This document shows positions 1 through 12,865 of a DNA stretch of 64,000 nucleotides, piece after piece. How positions within the stretch are numbered: the stretch's first letter is position 1; each line of letters starts with the position of its first letter. The DNA comes from Mycoplasmopsis verecunda (GTDB lineage Bacteria; Bacillota_I; Bacilli_A; Mycoplasmatales; Metamycoplasmataceae): NCBI RefSeq assembly GCF_033546915.1, contig NZ_CP137850.1, positions 248,001 through 312,000 of the forward strand, read 5' to 3'. Below the pieces are notes generated by a model. The model was not told the origin of the DNA. It saw only the letters and a list, made by a program, of their open reading frames with translations, and ran no database searches. The translations under genes and the position numbers were made by a program.

Positions 1-3000
1 CTACTGAGCTGATGAGTATAGAAAGTGCATATAAAAAAATATATGGTAATCTTATAAATATACTCGATTTAAAATTAGATGTTTTACTTTCTAAAAATGA
101 TGATTTTAAAATTGAAGAAATATCCAAAAATAAAACCTTAGAAATTATTAATGATAGCGAAATAAAATTCGATCAATTGGAAGAGAAACTTGTATATATA
201 AAACAACTTTGGCAAAATAATGAAAATATAATTACTCAATATCATCTTAAGCAAAATAACATTCTTAATATTGAAAGCAAATTCAGAAATAGCTTAAGTA
301 AATATGAAAACTACATAAAATATGATCAAACTGAAATCTCAAATGAAATTAACGAATTAAAAGAACAAATAGAGTTTCTAAAGAAAAAAAGCAATTTAAC
401 TCTAGATGATATAGCAAAAATAGATACAGAAGCAATAGATAATTCATATATACACAGAATACAATTATTACAAGAAATTTCTCTAGATAAATTTAATTCT
501 TTTAGAATTAATAATTTATTTAAAAACACACCTATATTAAATAAGATTATTTCATCCATATCCGATATTATGTATAGCATAATATCAAACGGTAATATTA
601 ACGAATATAAGAAAGAAATAGAATATCAACAAGGATTAATTTTAAGATTACAGAACTTAAAAACTGTTCGTACAAATTATAATGAATGAATATATGTAGA
701 GCAAACTAATAATCTTATAGATAAATTATTTAAAATTACTAACTTGCATACTAATGAAATTAATAAATTAATAGATGAAATTAACTCAAGAAACTTCATT
801 TTTGAACAATACAAAAATAGCTATCTTGATGCATCAAAAAATTATTCAGATATAAAATTTGGTGCTAATTTAGCTTTTAAATCCAAATTTGTAACAGATA
901 TTTTAAAATTTGCAAAAAATGAATATGATAAAATCAACACTAATGCCTATTTTAATAATACATACAGTAATCTTGCAAAAATAAATGATATATTACATTC
1001 ATACAATGAACTTAATTTAAATACTAATTTTAACAAGTATTCTGATAATTTGCAAAATAAAATCAAATCAATTCTAGATTCTAAATACGAAACAACGGCA
1101 GATTTTACCAATGTTATTGATGAAGTTAATGATGTACTAAGTAATTACGGAAAGTATGACAGTATTTTAAGAAAATATAATGACCTATTAAATAAAGCTA
1201 AAGAGCAATATCCTTCTAATTTATTAAATAATTTAATTACACTGTTACAATCACAAATAGATAGCACAAATAGATATATAAATTATGATGAAATTCTTTC
1301 TTCTTACGAACAACTTAATAATATAGTTGAATCATATGTTAATTTCGGTTTAAAAAATACTATATCTAGTTATAAGATTGAAAAATCAAAACAAAATCTT
1401 GACTTTATACTCAATAAAAACATTACTTCGATTCAAGAACTTAAAACAGCTATATCACAACTAAAATCTACTATAGATATAAATGCAAAATATGAAGATT
1501 TATTAACTAAATATAATGATGTTTGATTAGAAACAAATAATTCATATCAATCTGATTTATTAAAAAGTTTGCAAACAATAATAAGAAATAAAATTTTACA
1601 AATAAGAAACCACGAGAATCATAATGATTATCTTGAAGTGCTACAAGTAATTAATCAACAATTAAATAAATATCAAGAATTAAATTTAAATAATTTTTAT
1701 AGTGACTCAAATAATTCTTTACAACTAAGATATAAAATAACTGCTCTAATAAATAAATCCACCAATGATTTATCAGCATTTAGCCAAATTTTAAATAATA
1801 TTAGACTCCACATTAACAATAATAGAAAGTTTGAGTTAGATTACAATAAAACATTAGAAAAACTTAAAAAAGAAAGCAATTATATAAAAGCACAAATACT
1901 AAAATATAATGGTTCTATTTCAAATCAAAATCAAGATTTGTTAAATATAAAATTAATAAACGACAAGTTAATAGATAACAAAGCTAATAATGAGTTATTT
2001 GACAACGATGAATTAGATAAAATCATTTCAAGTATTGATTTAAATAATATACATAACAAATATGTAGATATTGAATTACAGAAATTGTTATTTAATACCG
2101 TTGATTTAAAAATAAATGACTTATTTTCAGACTTAAAAAACGAAAAATATAGACTAGAAGAATATAATGATGATAAAACAAAGGCAAATACATTAATTGA
2201 AAAATGACATGAACTCAAAAACTCTTATTTAAATAATCCTAGTCAAACAGCTTTAGATAAATTAACAAGTTTTAATATTCAATTAGATAGTGATATATCG
2301 AATATAAAAAATTCTGTATTTATCAAGTATGCTAATTTAAATTTAGAAGTTAAATTACATGAAGATAAACATAATTATGATATTAAACCTTCATCTGCGT
2401 CTATTACTGATGATAATTTCTGAATTTATTTAGATGAAAATGTATCTGATAAAAGTATTCAATACAAAAGAGAAAATTATCATATTGACAAGGATGATCC
2501 TAATACTTTAATAATTAATTACAGAACTGTTGCTGATAATAAAACTCTAAATATAGCTAAAAGAATTAAATTTGATGATGCATATAGTGGTATTGAAAAA
2601 TTAATTAGTGATTTTGAACCTAAAACCTTAGATGATATTTATAATATTAATTACTATAACTTAGCATTCTTAAGTACTGATGATTTAAATATAAACGATA
2701 AAATACTTCCGATATTTAGTAATAAGAATATAGATGTAAATAGATACTTTGATTTACAAATACAAATTAATTCTATTAAATTAAATAATAATAAATTGCA
2801 AGCTACTATTAAGTTATTGCACAACAACTATGAAATTAAAGAATTTCTTTTAGAAAGTAATCAAACAGTAACGTTGCAAAATCCATATCAATACTTAATT
2901 CAAGTTGAACCAACTGAAAGATATCAAAAAACTGAATTTTATAAAAAACCATTTTATAAAGCTAGCGGAATTACTCCTGTAAGTTTTTGATTGGAAGAAA

Positions 3001-6000
3001 TTTTAAGCATTGCATCTGAATTTAATTATGCAATTCCATATACTATTAATAATGATGTTCCTATTGAATTTTTCATCATGATAAATACTGTAGGTAGAAT
3101 ACAAAATTTAAACTCTATACCTGCATCGCTTAGAGAATGATTTAGAAATAATCAATATAGTGATGAAATGAAAATAAAAATTCATGAACAATTTATTCGG
3201 CGTAATTTTAAAATAAAAACACAAGAGACATTACAATGATCATTATCTACTTATAAGCAAAATGAGCAATATGCTTCATTTGAAAATGATAAAAACCTTA
3301 TTAAATATAATTTAACTGTTAATATAAATAGTAAAACATTAAAAGGATCATTTAATTTTTCAACCGGAGATTATCAATCAGAAAATATAAATGATTATTT
3401 AAATGCTACATATATGCTATCTCTACCACAAAGTTCAAACAATAAAGTCTTGCAGAAAGCAATATTTGAAAAAACAACTTCGAAAAATCCACAAATAACA
3501 CACTCAAATATAGTTGCTTGACAAGTAGCTTCGAAATTAAATGATATTTATAATTGGCCAACATTTGGTAGATATCAATTGCAAGTAGACGAATCACAAC
3601 CAAATATTGTTGATAAAATAAATGGTACAGCTCAAATTAGATTTGTAATATTAGATACAAAAACTAATACTCTAGTAACTAAGTATGATCCAATGACTAA
3701 GCAAGATATTGTGCTTAAAAGTCAAAGCTTCAAACTAGAATGATTTAAAAAGTTCGATCAATTTGATGTAGAGAAAAAAGGTGAAATCTGAACCGATAAT
3801 GATTTCATAACAAGTGATGCTAAGTTAAGTAAATATCAAAGAGACATTGCTCTAGCAAGAATGATTAATTCAACAAATATAACATATCGAAATGGTTATC
3901 GAACACCTAATAATAGAATGATTGATGTAGCTACATTACTAGAGGAGCAATCATTTGATAAAATGCCTTATATGTTTAAGTTTATTAATTCAGATAAAGA
4001 ATTGAAAAACTCGCAAAATGAATCTGGACCAAATAATGATAGCAATATTATTCAAGATAGTGCTGATAAGATAAATAATGTAGATATTGAATATATAAAG
4101 AGAAATTATTATATTTATTTCATTGATGTATCTGGAGAACACAATTCCAAAACTAAACTAGGACATTTAAGATTTAAACTCGGATTTATTAATAAAAAGG
4201 ATAATGATATTCGTTTTACAAGTGATAAATATATTAATCTATATAACTTACAAAATGATTATTATGAAGAATATTATCCTAATATGATGTTAAATATGAT
4301 ATCTCGTGATGAGCTAAATCTTGATTTATTAGATGTATCAAATATAACTGTGGAACAATTTATTTCACAAGATATGAATGTTATTAATTCATGATTACAA
4401 AATCATGGTGGAATTTTAAAATATAACCTTAACTATAATAATCGCTATGAAATAGAAAAAGAATTAATAAGTATTGAAAAAGTATGAAGAGTTCCAAATG
4501 AAACAAATTCAGTATTTATAACTCTTAAATATCAAAATAGTAATCGTGTAATAAATGGAACAACTTGATATCAAATTAAAGGATTTAAGCAAAATCATAT
4601 TTATCAAGCTAGTGATAGTACAATTATTAATTCTCTAGGCAGAGATAGGGATATCTGACATGCTAGACCAGAAAATTTAAAAACAATATTTAAATCAAAT
4701 GGAGATATTTTAAGACATCGTAATGTTGATTTAAATATTAATGATAACTTATGAGATATAACACCACAGCAAGCTAAATGAACATTACCTAAGCAATATT
4801 ACACTGATATAATGGATAATGTAAATAATCGAGATAAATGACTTAATTTACATTTATTTTCAAATATTGTTTTTTGAGATGATGCAAAAGAACATCGAAT
4901 CTTTAGTCTTAATGCTGGGTTAAATTTTGATATTAATTATGATGAGCTAAAACAAAAAGGCACATTATTTATTGATACAACAACTAGTGCTATTACAGAT
5001 AAAAATAATATCACTCACCAAATACCAGTTCGTTTAGAAATAAAATACACTAATGAAGGCATTGAATTTATTTACAAATCTCTAGATCCCCAATATAGTA
5101 TAGTGGCTGATAATTTAAGATACGATTTCTTTTCAGATAAAGTTCCAAGAGATAAAGAAAACACACTAAATCAAAATGGACAGCTATATATTGATAGAAA
5201 TGGTTCTCTAGTATCAATGAGATATACTAATAATATAGTTAATGAGAAATTTAGCTCCAATCCAACTAATATAATTTCTTATAAAAACTTAGATTATAAT
5301 GAAAAGAATTCACCTTATTATCTTTATTCAGAAGATAGAAAAGATAATGTATTTAAATATAATCCAAATCAAAATGTTGAATATAAATTACATAATGGAT
5401 ACAAATTCCCTATAGAAATCGCTAAAAAGCAATATTATGCAGATCCTTTAGTGGCTGAATCTAATGATAGATTGCTTGGAATGTTTATTTGGCCTAAAGC
5501 TGTCTTTGATTCAATTTATGTACTAGGAAAAGTTAATAATGACCCTAAAGATGGAAGGTTTTATGCTGTAACTAATGAACATGTGGTTAAAAATGACAGA
5601 ATTAGATGACAACCACAAAAAGCTTTTGAAGATGAAGAATATTTAACTACAGTTACATTAATGAAAAAACCTGATTTATTTACCACAGAAATAGATGGCG
5701 GAAGTACACACCAAGCTGTGGGATTAAACGGTCAAAGAGGAAAAGTAAATATTGTATGAACAGGATATAGTCAAATTGGTTATAAACGCAATGTAAAAAG
5801 AAATGATAAAACATTAATAAAAGATAAATTCGTTGATATAACAGTGTTAGAAATTGACATTATTCCTTTTATCCAACAAGCTAAATTAGATGGTAAATTT
5901 GCTTTAGCAAATTACTTTGAAAAATGATTTACATTCAAAAACAAAAATTTAACCGATTATATCGCTACATGATCAGGTGCTACTGCATATAATGATGTAT

Positions 6001-6410
6001 CTGTAACATGAAGTTCATTTGGAAACTTCCAACACTCAAGTCATATTGTTAATAGATTATCTACAATACATGGTGCATATGCAAATGGAGACGCAGAAAA
6101 CGGTATAAGATGATTTATTCATGATTATAAATTCATGCCTATTTATGACGAAGGTGGTTCATCTGGTAGTGGATTAGTTGATACTCACGGAAATTATATT
6201 TCAACATTTAACTCATCAACCTCTAACCACATTGGAGTATCATGATCAAATACTAATGATAGTTTCAATTATTTTGGATTAAATTATAATAATGAACATC
6301 CACTTGATTTAATTAATAGTAAATCATTAGTTAGAAATATTTTGAAATTAAATGCTTATAACCCAAAACAACATTTAGTACCTTGATGAGTTAAGAAACC
6401 TAATAATTAG
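1..6410 (+). CDS. Giant DUF31-type serine protease (5' end outside window)
   Basis: One frame, with TGA as Trp, runs from the window edge to a TAG at 6408; at least 2,132 residues are visible and the true start is probably upstream, although an ATG at 12 is possible. The first ~800 residues are Asn/Lys/Asp-rich with long heptad-like helices, suggesting coiled coils; a middle part is beta-like. The last ~330 residues look like a trypsin-fold protease of the mycoplasma DUF31 family (Ig protease MIP and relatives): His in TNEHVV (codon 5580), a likely Asp in the VDITVLEIDI stretch, and Ser in GGSSGSG (codon 6162). Family knowledge: members act at the surface, some cleave host immunoglobulin. Substrate here is unknown. 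No neighbour resembling the Ig-binding partner MIB is visible. Confidence is high for a protease-like domain and low for Ig specificity. Confidence 0.8.
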
Positions 6411-6419
6411 TAAAGTGAA

Positions 6420-6449
6420 GCATAAAAAAAGTGCTTCGCTTTTTTATGC
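6420..6449. terminator. Bidirectional intrinsic terminator
   Basis: A 10-bp perfect stem (GCATAAAAAA / TTTTTTATGC) closes a 10-nt loop between two convergent genes. The A-rich and T-rich arms give a U-tract in both directions, so it can end the protease transcript and the opposing lipoprotein transcript. Confidence 0.8.
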
Positions 6450-6462
6450 GAGCACTATAGTA

Positions 6463-7780
6463 TTAGAGTTTTTCTAATGTGAATAATAAATATGTAGTTA
6501 ATTGATCATCTAATTTAGATAATTGATTTTGTAAGTCATTAAGTTCTTTAGCATTTGTATCAAGAACTTTTGTAATTTTCTCTTGATATGTAGCTATATC
6601 TTCATATTTTGTAATTGGTAATTCGAAATCTTGACTAGCTTTATTAATTCATTCAGTAATTGTTAAAACTTGCGTAATTTGATAATCTAATGCTTTAATT
6701 AAGCTATTGTGAGCAGATGTAGTTTGTTGTTTACTATTATTTAATCCTTCGATATTTTGATTAATTTTAGCTTTTTCCTCTTCACTTGTAGCTTTGCTTA
6801 AAAGATCTTGTTGGTTTTTAAGTTCATTATCAATTTGTTGAATTGTATTATTAAATTGTTCTGTATCTTTTGCTTTATCGTTTTCAAGCTGTGCTATTTT
6901 AGCTTCTTTTGCTTGTTGATCAAAGTTTTGTGCAGGAGCACTTTTTAGGAATTCAATAACATTATTTAACATTTCGACTAATTTTGCTTGTGTAATAAAT
7001 TGTTTATCATCTTTTGTAATTATATATTTTGCCATTTCTTGTTTATAGTATTCAGTTTCGCTTAAAGCAGTTTCTTTAGCATCTTGTGATAATGAATCAA
7101 GATATATACTATATTTTGGTACCAAGAAGTTTTTAACCAATTGATCATATCCGCTTGGTAAAGTAACTTCATTTATTTTTGCATTATCATTTCATTGTTT
7201 AATTTGATTTTCCAGATTTACAGCTTGATCTCTAACTGAAATTATTTTATTCATAACTTCATTATCAATTCCAATATAAAGTTCAACATTTAATGATTTA
7301 ATTTGCTCTTGATTAATTAACATGATATTTTGGAATCCAAAAATTAATAAATCTCAATAATTCATTATGTATCTTCCTTCAGCTAACCCTTGGAAAATTG
7401 AAGGAAGTTGTATAACACCTTTTCCAATCATTTTTTGGTCAATAGGTTGTGGAGTTCTTAAAGCATAAAGACCATATCCAGTTGCTGAAGTGAAATTATT
7501 TATAGCATCTACATCAGATACAATACGATTTAATGGAGTTAAAATTTGCATTTCGCCAAAAATTGAAGCTGGCATTGATACTTTTATAACATTGTTAACT
7601 TGTGAAGCATCAAATAATTTTGCCATTGAGTTTTCATTTGTATTATTAGATGTGCTAAATGAATTAGTTTCTTTATTTCTTGTGTATAAAGTTCCTTGTA
7701 ATAATGGAGTATCTACTCTAGTACCCGTAGCAAATGATGAAAAAGCAATATTATCAAATGGTCTTGCATTAGCAAAATCA
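6463..7780 (-). pseudogene. C-terminal part of IS-interrupted lipoprotein
   Basis: This open frame on the minus strand has no start of its own. It begins inside the insertion-sequence duplication with residues DFANARPFDNIAFSSFATG and runs about 430 residues to a TAA at 6463. The same DFANARP segment ends the N-terminal fragment at 9075-9096, in the same codon phase, so joining the two across the element restores a single ~809-residue lipoprotein. The C-terminal half is Lys/Gln/Asn-rich with a strong coiled-coil stretch (about 6650-7140). Internal Met codons exist (for example at 7626) but no convincing ribosome site, so this half is probably not made. Function is unknown; the intact protein would be a surface lipoprotein. 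Confidence 0.85.
7759..7780. repeat. Target-site duplication of IS30 element, left copy
   Basis: These 22 bp begin TGGTCTTGC and end AAAATCA and are identical to 9075-9096 on the other side of the element. Flanking bases differ immediately outside the match, which fixes the length at 22 bp. IS30-family IS1630 of M. fermentans is known for unusually long duplications, so the length fits the family. Confidence 0.9.
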
Positions 7781-7816
7781 ACTGAAATGCAATCTCCATT
7801 GCAACATAAAGAATTC

Positions 7817-7847
7817 CTAGGGATTAAAATAATCTCTAGATTTTTTT
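7817..7847 (+). terminator. Hairpin plus T-run just inside IS end
   Basis: CTAGGGATT and AATCTCTAG pair with one G:T mismatch around a 5-nt loop and are followed by seven T. It would stop plus-strand transcription entering the element from the left flank, which would limit antisense reading into the transposase. Confidence 0.55.
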
Positions 7848-7880
7848 ATATAAAAACTAGGTTTAAATAACCGAGACACT

Positions 7881-9026
7881 CTAATATTTCTTGTTCTTAA
7901 AGAACTTGTTTTTCTTGTAATTTGATTCACGTTGTCTTTTAGTTTTTATGAAGAATTTTTCATCATCTGGTATTGGTGTTCATTGTTCTTTATAATAATT
8001 TCAATTATAGAATAATTCATCTGCACTCATTCAATCAAATATTTCTCTTGGCATAGAATTAATTTTGTCTTGAGTTTCTTTAATTTCATCGTCAGATACT
8101 AAATTAAAATTTTTACCTTTCTTGTAAAATCTTCTAACAATATCATTAAAGTTTTCTATACTTCCTTTTTTGAAATGAAGCATAAGGATTAGCTTTGTAG
8201 ACATAAATTTTAAGTCTATATGCAAGATAAAAAGAGTTCTAAATTCAAATCCATTATCAGCTGTTACACTTTTTAACATTTTAATCGATATTTCCTTATC
8301 AAGTTTCATAAAGCTTCTGCTATTTTCCACTGGATTTTTACCTTGGAATTTTGTTATTATTCCATATCTTGTTAATCTCTCTTGAAATATTAATAAGTCA
8401 TAATTATCAGCACCAGATTTACCAACTATTAAATCTACTTCTCAATGTCCAAATGTATTTCTTTGATTAATCTCTCTGGTCTGGAATCAAAACGGTCTTA
8501 CTCATCTAGCACCAACTAGTGTATCAACAACAGTTTTTAATTCTTTGCCACCTGGTTTATAATACATTCTTAATCTTTCTTTTTTCTTAATAACTCATTG
8601 ATTAGAATTTATTCAATTAAATACAGTTCTCAATGATGGAATTTTGATGTCATAATTCATTTTCACAAATGTATATGTTGGCTTGACACCAAAAGTTTTC
8701 TTATCGTATTTAGAAACAAAAATACTTGAGAATTCCTGATATTGATTGATTTGATTTAATAGCTTAAAATGATTTTTTCATTCATTTCTAATATCTGATT
8801 TATTTTGAGCTGAAAATGCATTATATCCCCAAAAATCAGAGTTATTTGTAATTTCTCTATACAATGAACTTTTATTAATTTTAAGAATTTTAGATATCTC
8901 TATAACTGAGAAATTTTGACTTAATAATAGCTCGATTTGAACTCGTAATTTGAATGTGATTCTTGTATAATTTATTCGAAATCCTTCCCGAGGGTTTTCA
9001 GTGGAGCACAAAAAACAGTACTCCAC
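7881..9026 (-). CDS. IS30-family transposase with out-of-frame segment
   Basis: With TGA as Trp the frame gives 381 residues from a GTG at 9026 to a TAG at 7881. An N-terminal HTH (FSVIEISKILKINKSSLYREI) is followed by the IS30 DDE core: HWEVDLIVG (D near 198), TADNGFEF (D257) and KGSIENF (E291). Residues ~266-286 do not look like the family. Reading the other frame there gives LAYRLKIYVYKANPYASFQK, the expected family sequence. Adding one T in a T5 run and removing one A from an A6 run restores it, so two compensating indels flank the segment. The catalytic residues are kept but the protein may be inactive. The GTG start is uncertain. Confidence 0.82.
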
Positions 9027-9038
9027 TTTTATTATACT

Positions 9039-10208
9039 TTAATAAAAGTGTTGCACTGCAGATTGCAATTCAGCTGGTCTTGCATTAGCAAAATCATTTA
9101 CTTTATTAATAGTTGTCACATTATAACCATGATTATCCATATAAACTTTAAATGTTTCAATTGCATTATTTGCTTCTGGTTTATCTTTTAATGTTTCTTT
9201 TATACTTTCAAGAGTATTTGTTAGATTTTCATCCTTAGCATTGTTTTTATATTGTAACTGATAGTAAACAGGACTTTTATTAAAAATAGATTGAACTTGA
9301 GTTTCAGGATATCTTGATTTTATGACTGCATTTTGTAATTTTTCATAGAATGGATTATAAATATTAGTATTAATATAACCACTAATATCATTAGTAAGAG
9401 TATTTAAGTCATCTGTAGTAAATTTTGTAATTTCTTGAACTGAATAATTATTGAATTTCTTATTAGTATCAATTATATATTGTGTACTTCTGACTACATT
9501 TTCATAAGCTAATTTTTTAATATCTTTATTAACATCTTTTTTATCTTGGAAATGAATTAACATATCATTAATTCCATATACCTTGATAAACTGTTGAAGA
9601 GTCTTAGTATAAACGTTTGATAATCCATAAAATACTGCAACATTTTGTCTGAAATCGGTATCAAATTTGTTAAAGTATTCTTCATATTTATCATTTTTAT
9701 CAACTTTTAATTCATTTAAAATTTGAAGATATGTTTGAAGATAAAAATTAGATAAATTACTTAATGCTTGTTCGGTTTTTGACAATCTTTGGATATACAT
9801 AAATGGTTCAGTCATATCCATTTCCAATGCTGGTTGGAATATATCTTGATAAGTTTTGGTCAATTCTTTTTCAACATCACCTTTGCTCTTTTTACCATTA
9901 TAGTATGAGAAGAAAAGATTTTCAAATGTTGGATTATTTAAGCTTTGTTCTTCATATACTTTATCAACATATGGTTTTAATAATGCATCAGCTTTTGTTT
10001 GATCAGCTAGAGTAATCATAAAGTTAATACTTTGATTAGTATATTTTTCAGATAAATTCTTATATGTTTGAATCGAATTTTTTAAGTTAGCTTGATTTTG
10101 CTTAGTTGTATTAAGTTTACAATCACAGCAAGAGCTAGCTACCATAGGTAGTGTTAAAGCACTTAATGGTGCTATAGTTATTGCTAAATTTCTAAATATT
10201 TTTTTCAT
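9039..10208 (-). pseudogene. N-terminal part of IS-interrupted lipoprotein
   Basis: The fragment starts at ATG 10208 (MKKIFRNLAITIAPLSA...), chosen because it opens a Lys-positive, hydrophobic signal peptide ending in a lipobox with Cys27/Cys28 (VASSCC). It continues for 378 native residues to the DFANARP duplication, then reads about a dozen residues (AELQSAVQHFY) from the IS end before a TAA at 9039. A truncated secreted lipoprotein could therefore still be produced. The body is alpha-helical and Lys/Asn-rich, with no recognised domain. An upstream in-frame start at 10313 is unlikely because it would bury the signal peptide. Confidence 0.85.
9075..9096. repeat. Target-site duplication of IS30 element, right copy
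   Basis: Second copy of the 22-bp duplication described at 7759-7780. On the minus strand it encodes DFANARP in phase with the lipoprotein, which is what shows that both lipoprotein pieces were one gene. Confidence 0.9.
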
Positions 10209-10425
10209 AATATCAATTTTACTATTTAAATTCATAACAAAAGAAAATAATCTAAATAGATTTCTGGATATTATTTCACTTTGATCTACTACGAAATAAT
10301 TTACTAAATACATTTTTGGAATTAAAATTCATACTAAAAGACCATATTTTTACATATAAAAACACAAATTAAAATGTTGTTATTTATGGTATTATTTAAA
10401 TAATATTTAAATATTAGGAGGAAAT

Positions 10426-10659
10426 GTGGCTACATTACTTGTTGTCTTGCTAATGGTTTTAGGGTTTCTAATTATCATTGTTTCGTTTTTAATGTCACCT
10501 GATTCAAATGGTTTTTCAGGAGCTCTAGTTGGTTCGGGAGACTTAGATTTATTTAAACATTCAAAGGAAAGGGGAATCAAAAAGGTTCTTAAATATTCAA
10601 TGATTGTACTAGGTACATTAATCATTGTAGTTTCAATTATTGTTAGAATCTTGTACTAG
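10426..10659 (+). CDS. secG: Preprotein translocase subunit SecG
   Basis: A 77-residue protein begins at GTG 10426, ten bases after a strong AGGAGG. It has two membrane helices (about residues 2-25 and 56-76) around a loop with SDSNGFSGALVGSGDLDLF-like Gly/Ser-rich sequence, the usual SecG layout. SecG is an accessory subunit of the SecYE channel that exports the many lipoproteins of this organism. It sits directly before rnr with a 1-bp gap, an order common in Firmicutes and mollicutes. The region 10209-10425 between it and the divergent lipoprotein gene holds only AT-rich promoter-like sequence. Confidence 0.88.
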   Translation: MATLLVVLLMVLGFLIIIVSFLMSPDSNGFSGALVGSGDLDLFKHSKERGIKKVLKYSMIVLGTLIIVVSIIVRILY

Positions 10660-10660
10660 T

Positions 10661-12865
10661 ATGAAAAAAAATTCAATTTATGAGTATATAAAATCAAGTA
10701 AATCAAAATCATTTCTTGATATAGCAAAACATTTTAAAATTCTCCCTAAAGATAATAAATCACTAACTAAGGTTCTCTCAGAACTGCAAAGTGAATATTT
10801 AATATTTAAAAATAATCGCGATGAATATTATGCCCCAGTTTTAGAAGAAACTATTGAAGGAACATTAAATGTTGCTCAAAAAGGGAACTTCGGATTTGTT
10901 GAGTATGATATTGATGAAATAAATAACACTAAGAAAAGTGTTTATGTTAAATCATTCAACTTTAATGGAGCAATTAATGGCGACACCGTAAAGGTAAATG
11001 TTTACAAATCAGAACAACAAGGTGTTGATGATTTAACACATGGTGTAGTTGTTCAAACTTTAAACAGAAACAATGAAGATGTTATCGGATTTATAAAAGT
11101 TAAAAATGAAACTAAATATTTTGTTCCTGTTGATAATCGTTTCAAGACATCAAAATGAAGATTAGTTTCATCTACAGTTCCGACTAAATTAAATGATTTA
11201 GTTTCATGTAAGATTATTGCTTATGAACACAATTGTATTGATATTCAAGTAAGCAAAGTTATTACAAATGAAGCTGACCCAATGGTTTTTGTAAAATCAT
11301 ATTTAGAACAAATCAAAGCCCCATTATCATTTCCTGAAAATATGGAATCAGAAGTTACTAATATTCCATCAACCATAGTTGCTGAAGATTGAAGTAACCG
11401 AAAAGATTTCAGAAATGACATGATTGTAACCATTGATGGTGATGATACTAAAGACTTTGATGATGCAATTACAGTTAGAAAACTTCCTAATGGTAATTAC
11501 TTCTTAGGAGTTTATATAGCTGACGTTTCTTATTATGTAAGAGAAGAAACTAAAATCAATGAAGAAGCATTAAAAAGAGGAACAAGTATTTATTTAGTTG
11601 ATAGAGTTATTCCGATGCTGCCTGTTGAACTTTCAAACGGTATTTGTTCATTAAATCCTAATGAAGATAGATTTGTTCTAGCTTGCGAAATGGAAATTGA
11701 TTCAAACGGAAATAATGTTAATGTCGAAATTTCACAAGGAATTATCGAAAGCAAATTTAGATTAACTTATAAAAACGTTGATAAGTTTTATAAAACCGGG
11801 CTTATAAATGAAAATGATAACCCTGAAGAAGTAAAAAGATTGAAAGAAATGTTAACTGAAGCTAGAGAACTTAGCTTAATACTTCATAAATATAAAATAA
11901 ATGAAGGTTATGTTGATTTTGAAATCCAAGAACCTAAAATTAAATTAGATGAAGAAGGAAGAGTTAAAGCAATTGAAATCAATCAACGCGGATTTAGTGA
12001 GGTTTTAATTGAAGACTTTATGGTTAGAGCTAATGAAACTGTAGCTAAATATCTGTATGATCAAAAATTACCTGTGCTTTATCGTGTGCACGAATTACCT
12101 GATGAAGATAAATTGACATCATTAAAAAATTCGTTATCTGCAATCAGTATTAATGCATCAGAATTAAATCCTAATACTATAACCCCAAAAATATTTGCTG
12201 ACTTTGTTAACAAAGTTAAACAAGAACGTGATGACGACTTTGTTAAATTAATGTTCTTACGTTCAATGCAAAAAGCAATTTATTCTGATAATAATATTGG
12301 CCACTTCGGATTAGCTTCTAAATATTATTGTCATTTTACAAGTCCGATAAGAAGATATCCTGATTTAGTAATACATCGTACTATAAGAAACTTCTTAATT
12401 AATAAAGAATACGATAAATTAGATCATTTTAGAGAAATGCTTCCAATATTTGGTGATTTAAATACAAAAAGTGAGCAAAAAGCTGTACAAATTGAACGTA
12501 ATGTTAATGATTTAAAATTTGCTGAGTTTTTAAAAAATCAAGTTGGAAAAACTTTCAGGGTTCAAATTTTAAGTATTTTAAATTTTGGATTCTTTGTTGA
12601 ATTTGATTTTAAAGCCAGTGGATTAGTTCACAAGTCTACTTTAATAGATGGCGAATATGAAGCAAATGAAGTGCTAACAAAATTAATATCAGCAAATAGA
12701 AGTTTTACTCTAGGAGATTATGTAGATGTAGTTGTAGCAGGTGTAGATTTAGTTGAAGGAAAAGTTGACTGTATACATGCTGATTTATATCAAGACTATA
12801 TAAATAAAAAACAAAAAGAAGAAGCTGAGAGACACAATGCAAAGTTCAAGAAACAAAGAAAGTAA
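10661..12865 (+). CDS. rnr: Ribonuclease R
   Basis: This 734-residue protein starts at ATG 10661, one base after secG stops. RNase R is a processive 3'-5' exoribonuclease that degrades structured RNA. Domain order: an N-terminal winged helix and cold-shock-like part (GNFGFVEYD, ~residues 70-150), the RNB core from ~230 with the Asp-rich metal motif GDDTKDFDDA (residues 260-269) and the FTSPIRRYPDLVIHR motif, and a C-terminal S1 domain from ~628 (FGFFVEFDFKASGLVH). In mycoplasmas it is usually the only exoribonuclease of this type. Its end overlaps the next gene by 29 bp, so translation is likely coupled. The call is secure. Confidence 0.95.

Larger units (their letters stand above)
7781..9074 (-). 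mobile_element. IS30-family (IS1630-like) insertion sequence
   Basis: The 1,294-bp element lies between two 22-bp direct repeats. Its ends form imperfect inverted repeats of about 26 bp: the left end reads CTGAAATGCAATCTCCATTG and the right end, reversed, reads CTGAATTGCAATCTGCAGTG, both followed by CAACA. It carries one transposase gene on the minus strand, the same direction as the lipoprotein gene it disrupts. The sharp ends and perfect target duplication point to a fairly recent insertion. Confidence 0.92.

Noticed and set aside
7490-7870. 126-codon plus-strand frame over the lipoprotein fragment and IS end
   Set aside because: It lies antisense to the C-terminal lipoprotein frame, crosses the IS boundary and has no recognisable motif.
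9803-10015. 70-codon plus-strand frame
   Set aside because: Antisense shadow of the N-terminal lipoprotein fragment with no ribosome site.
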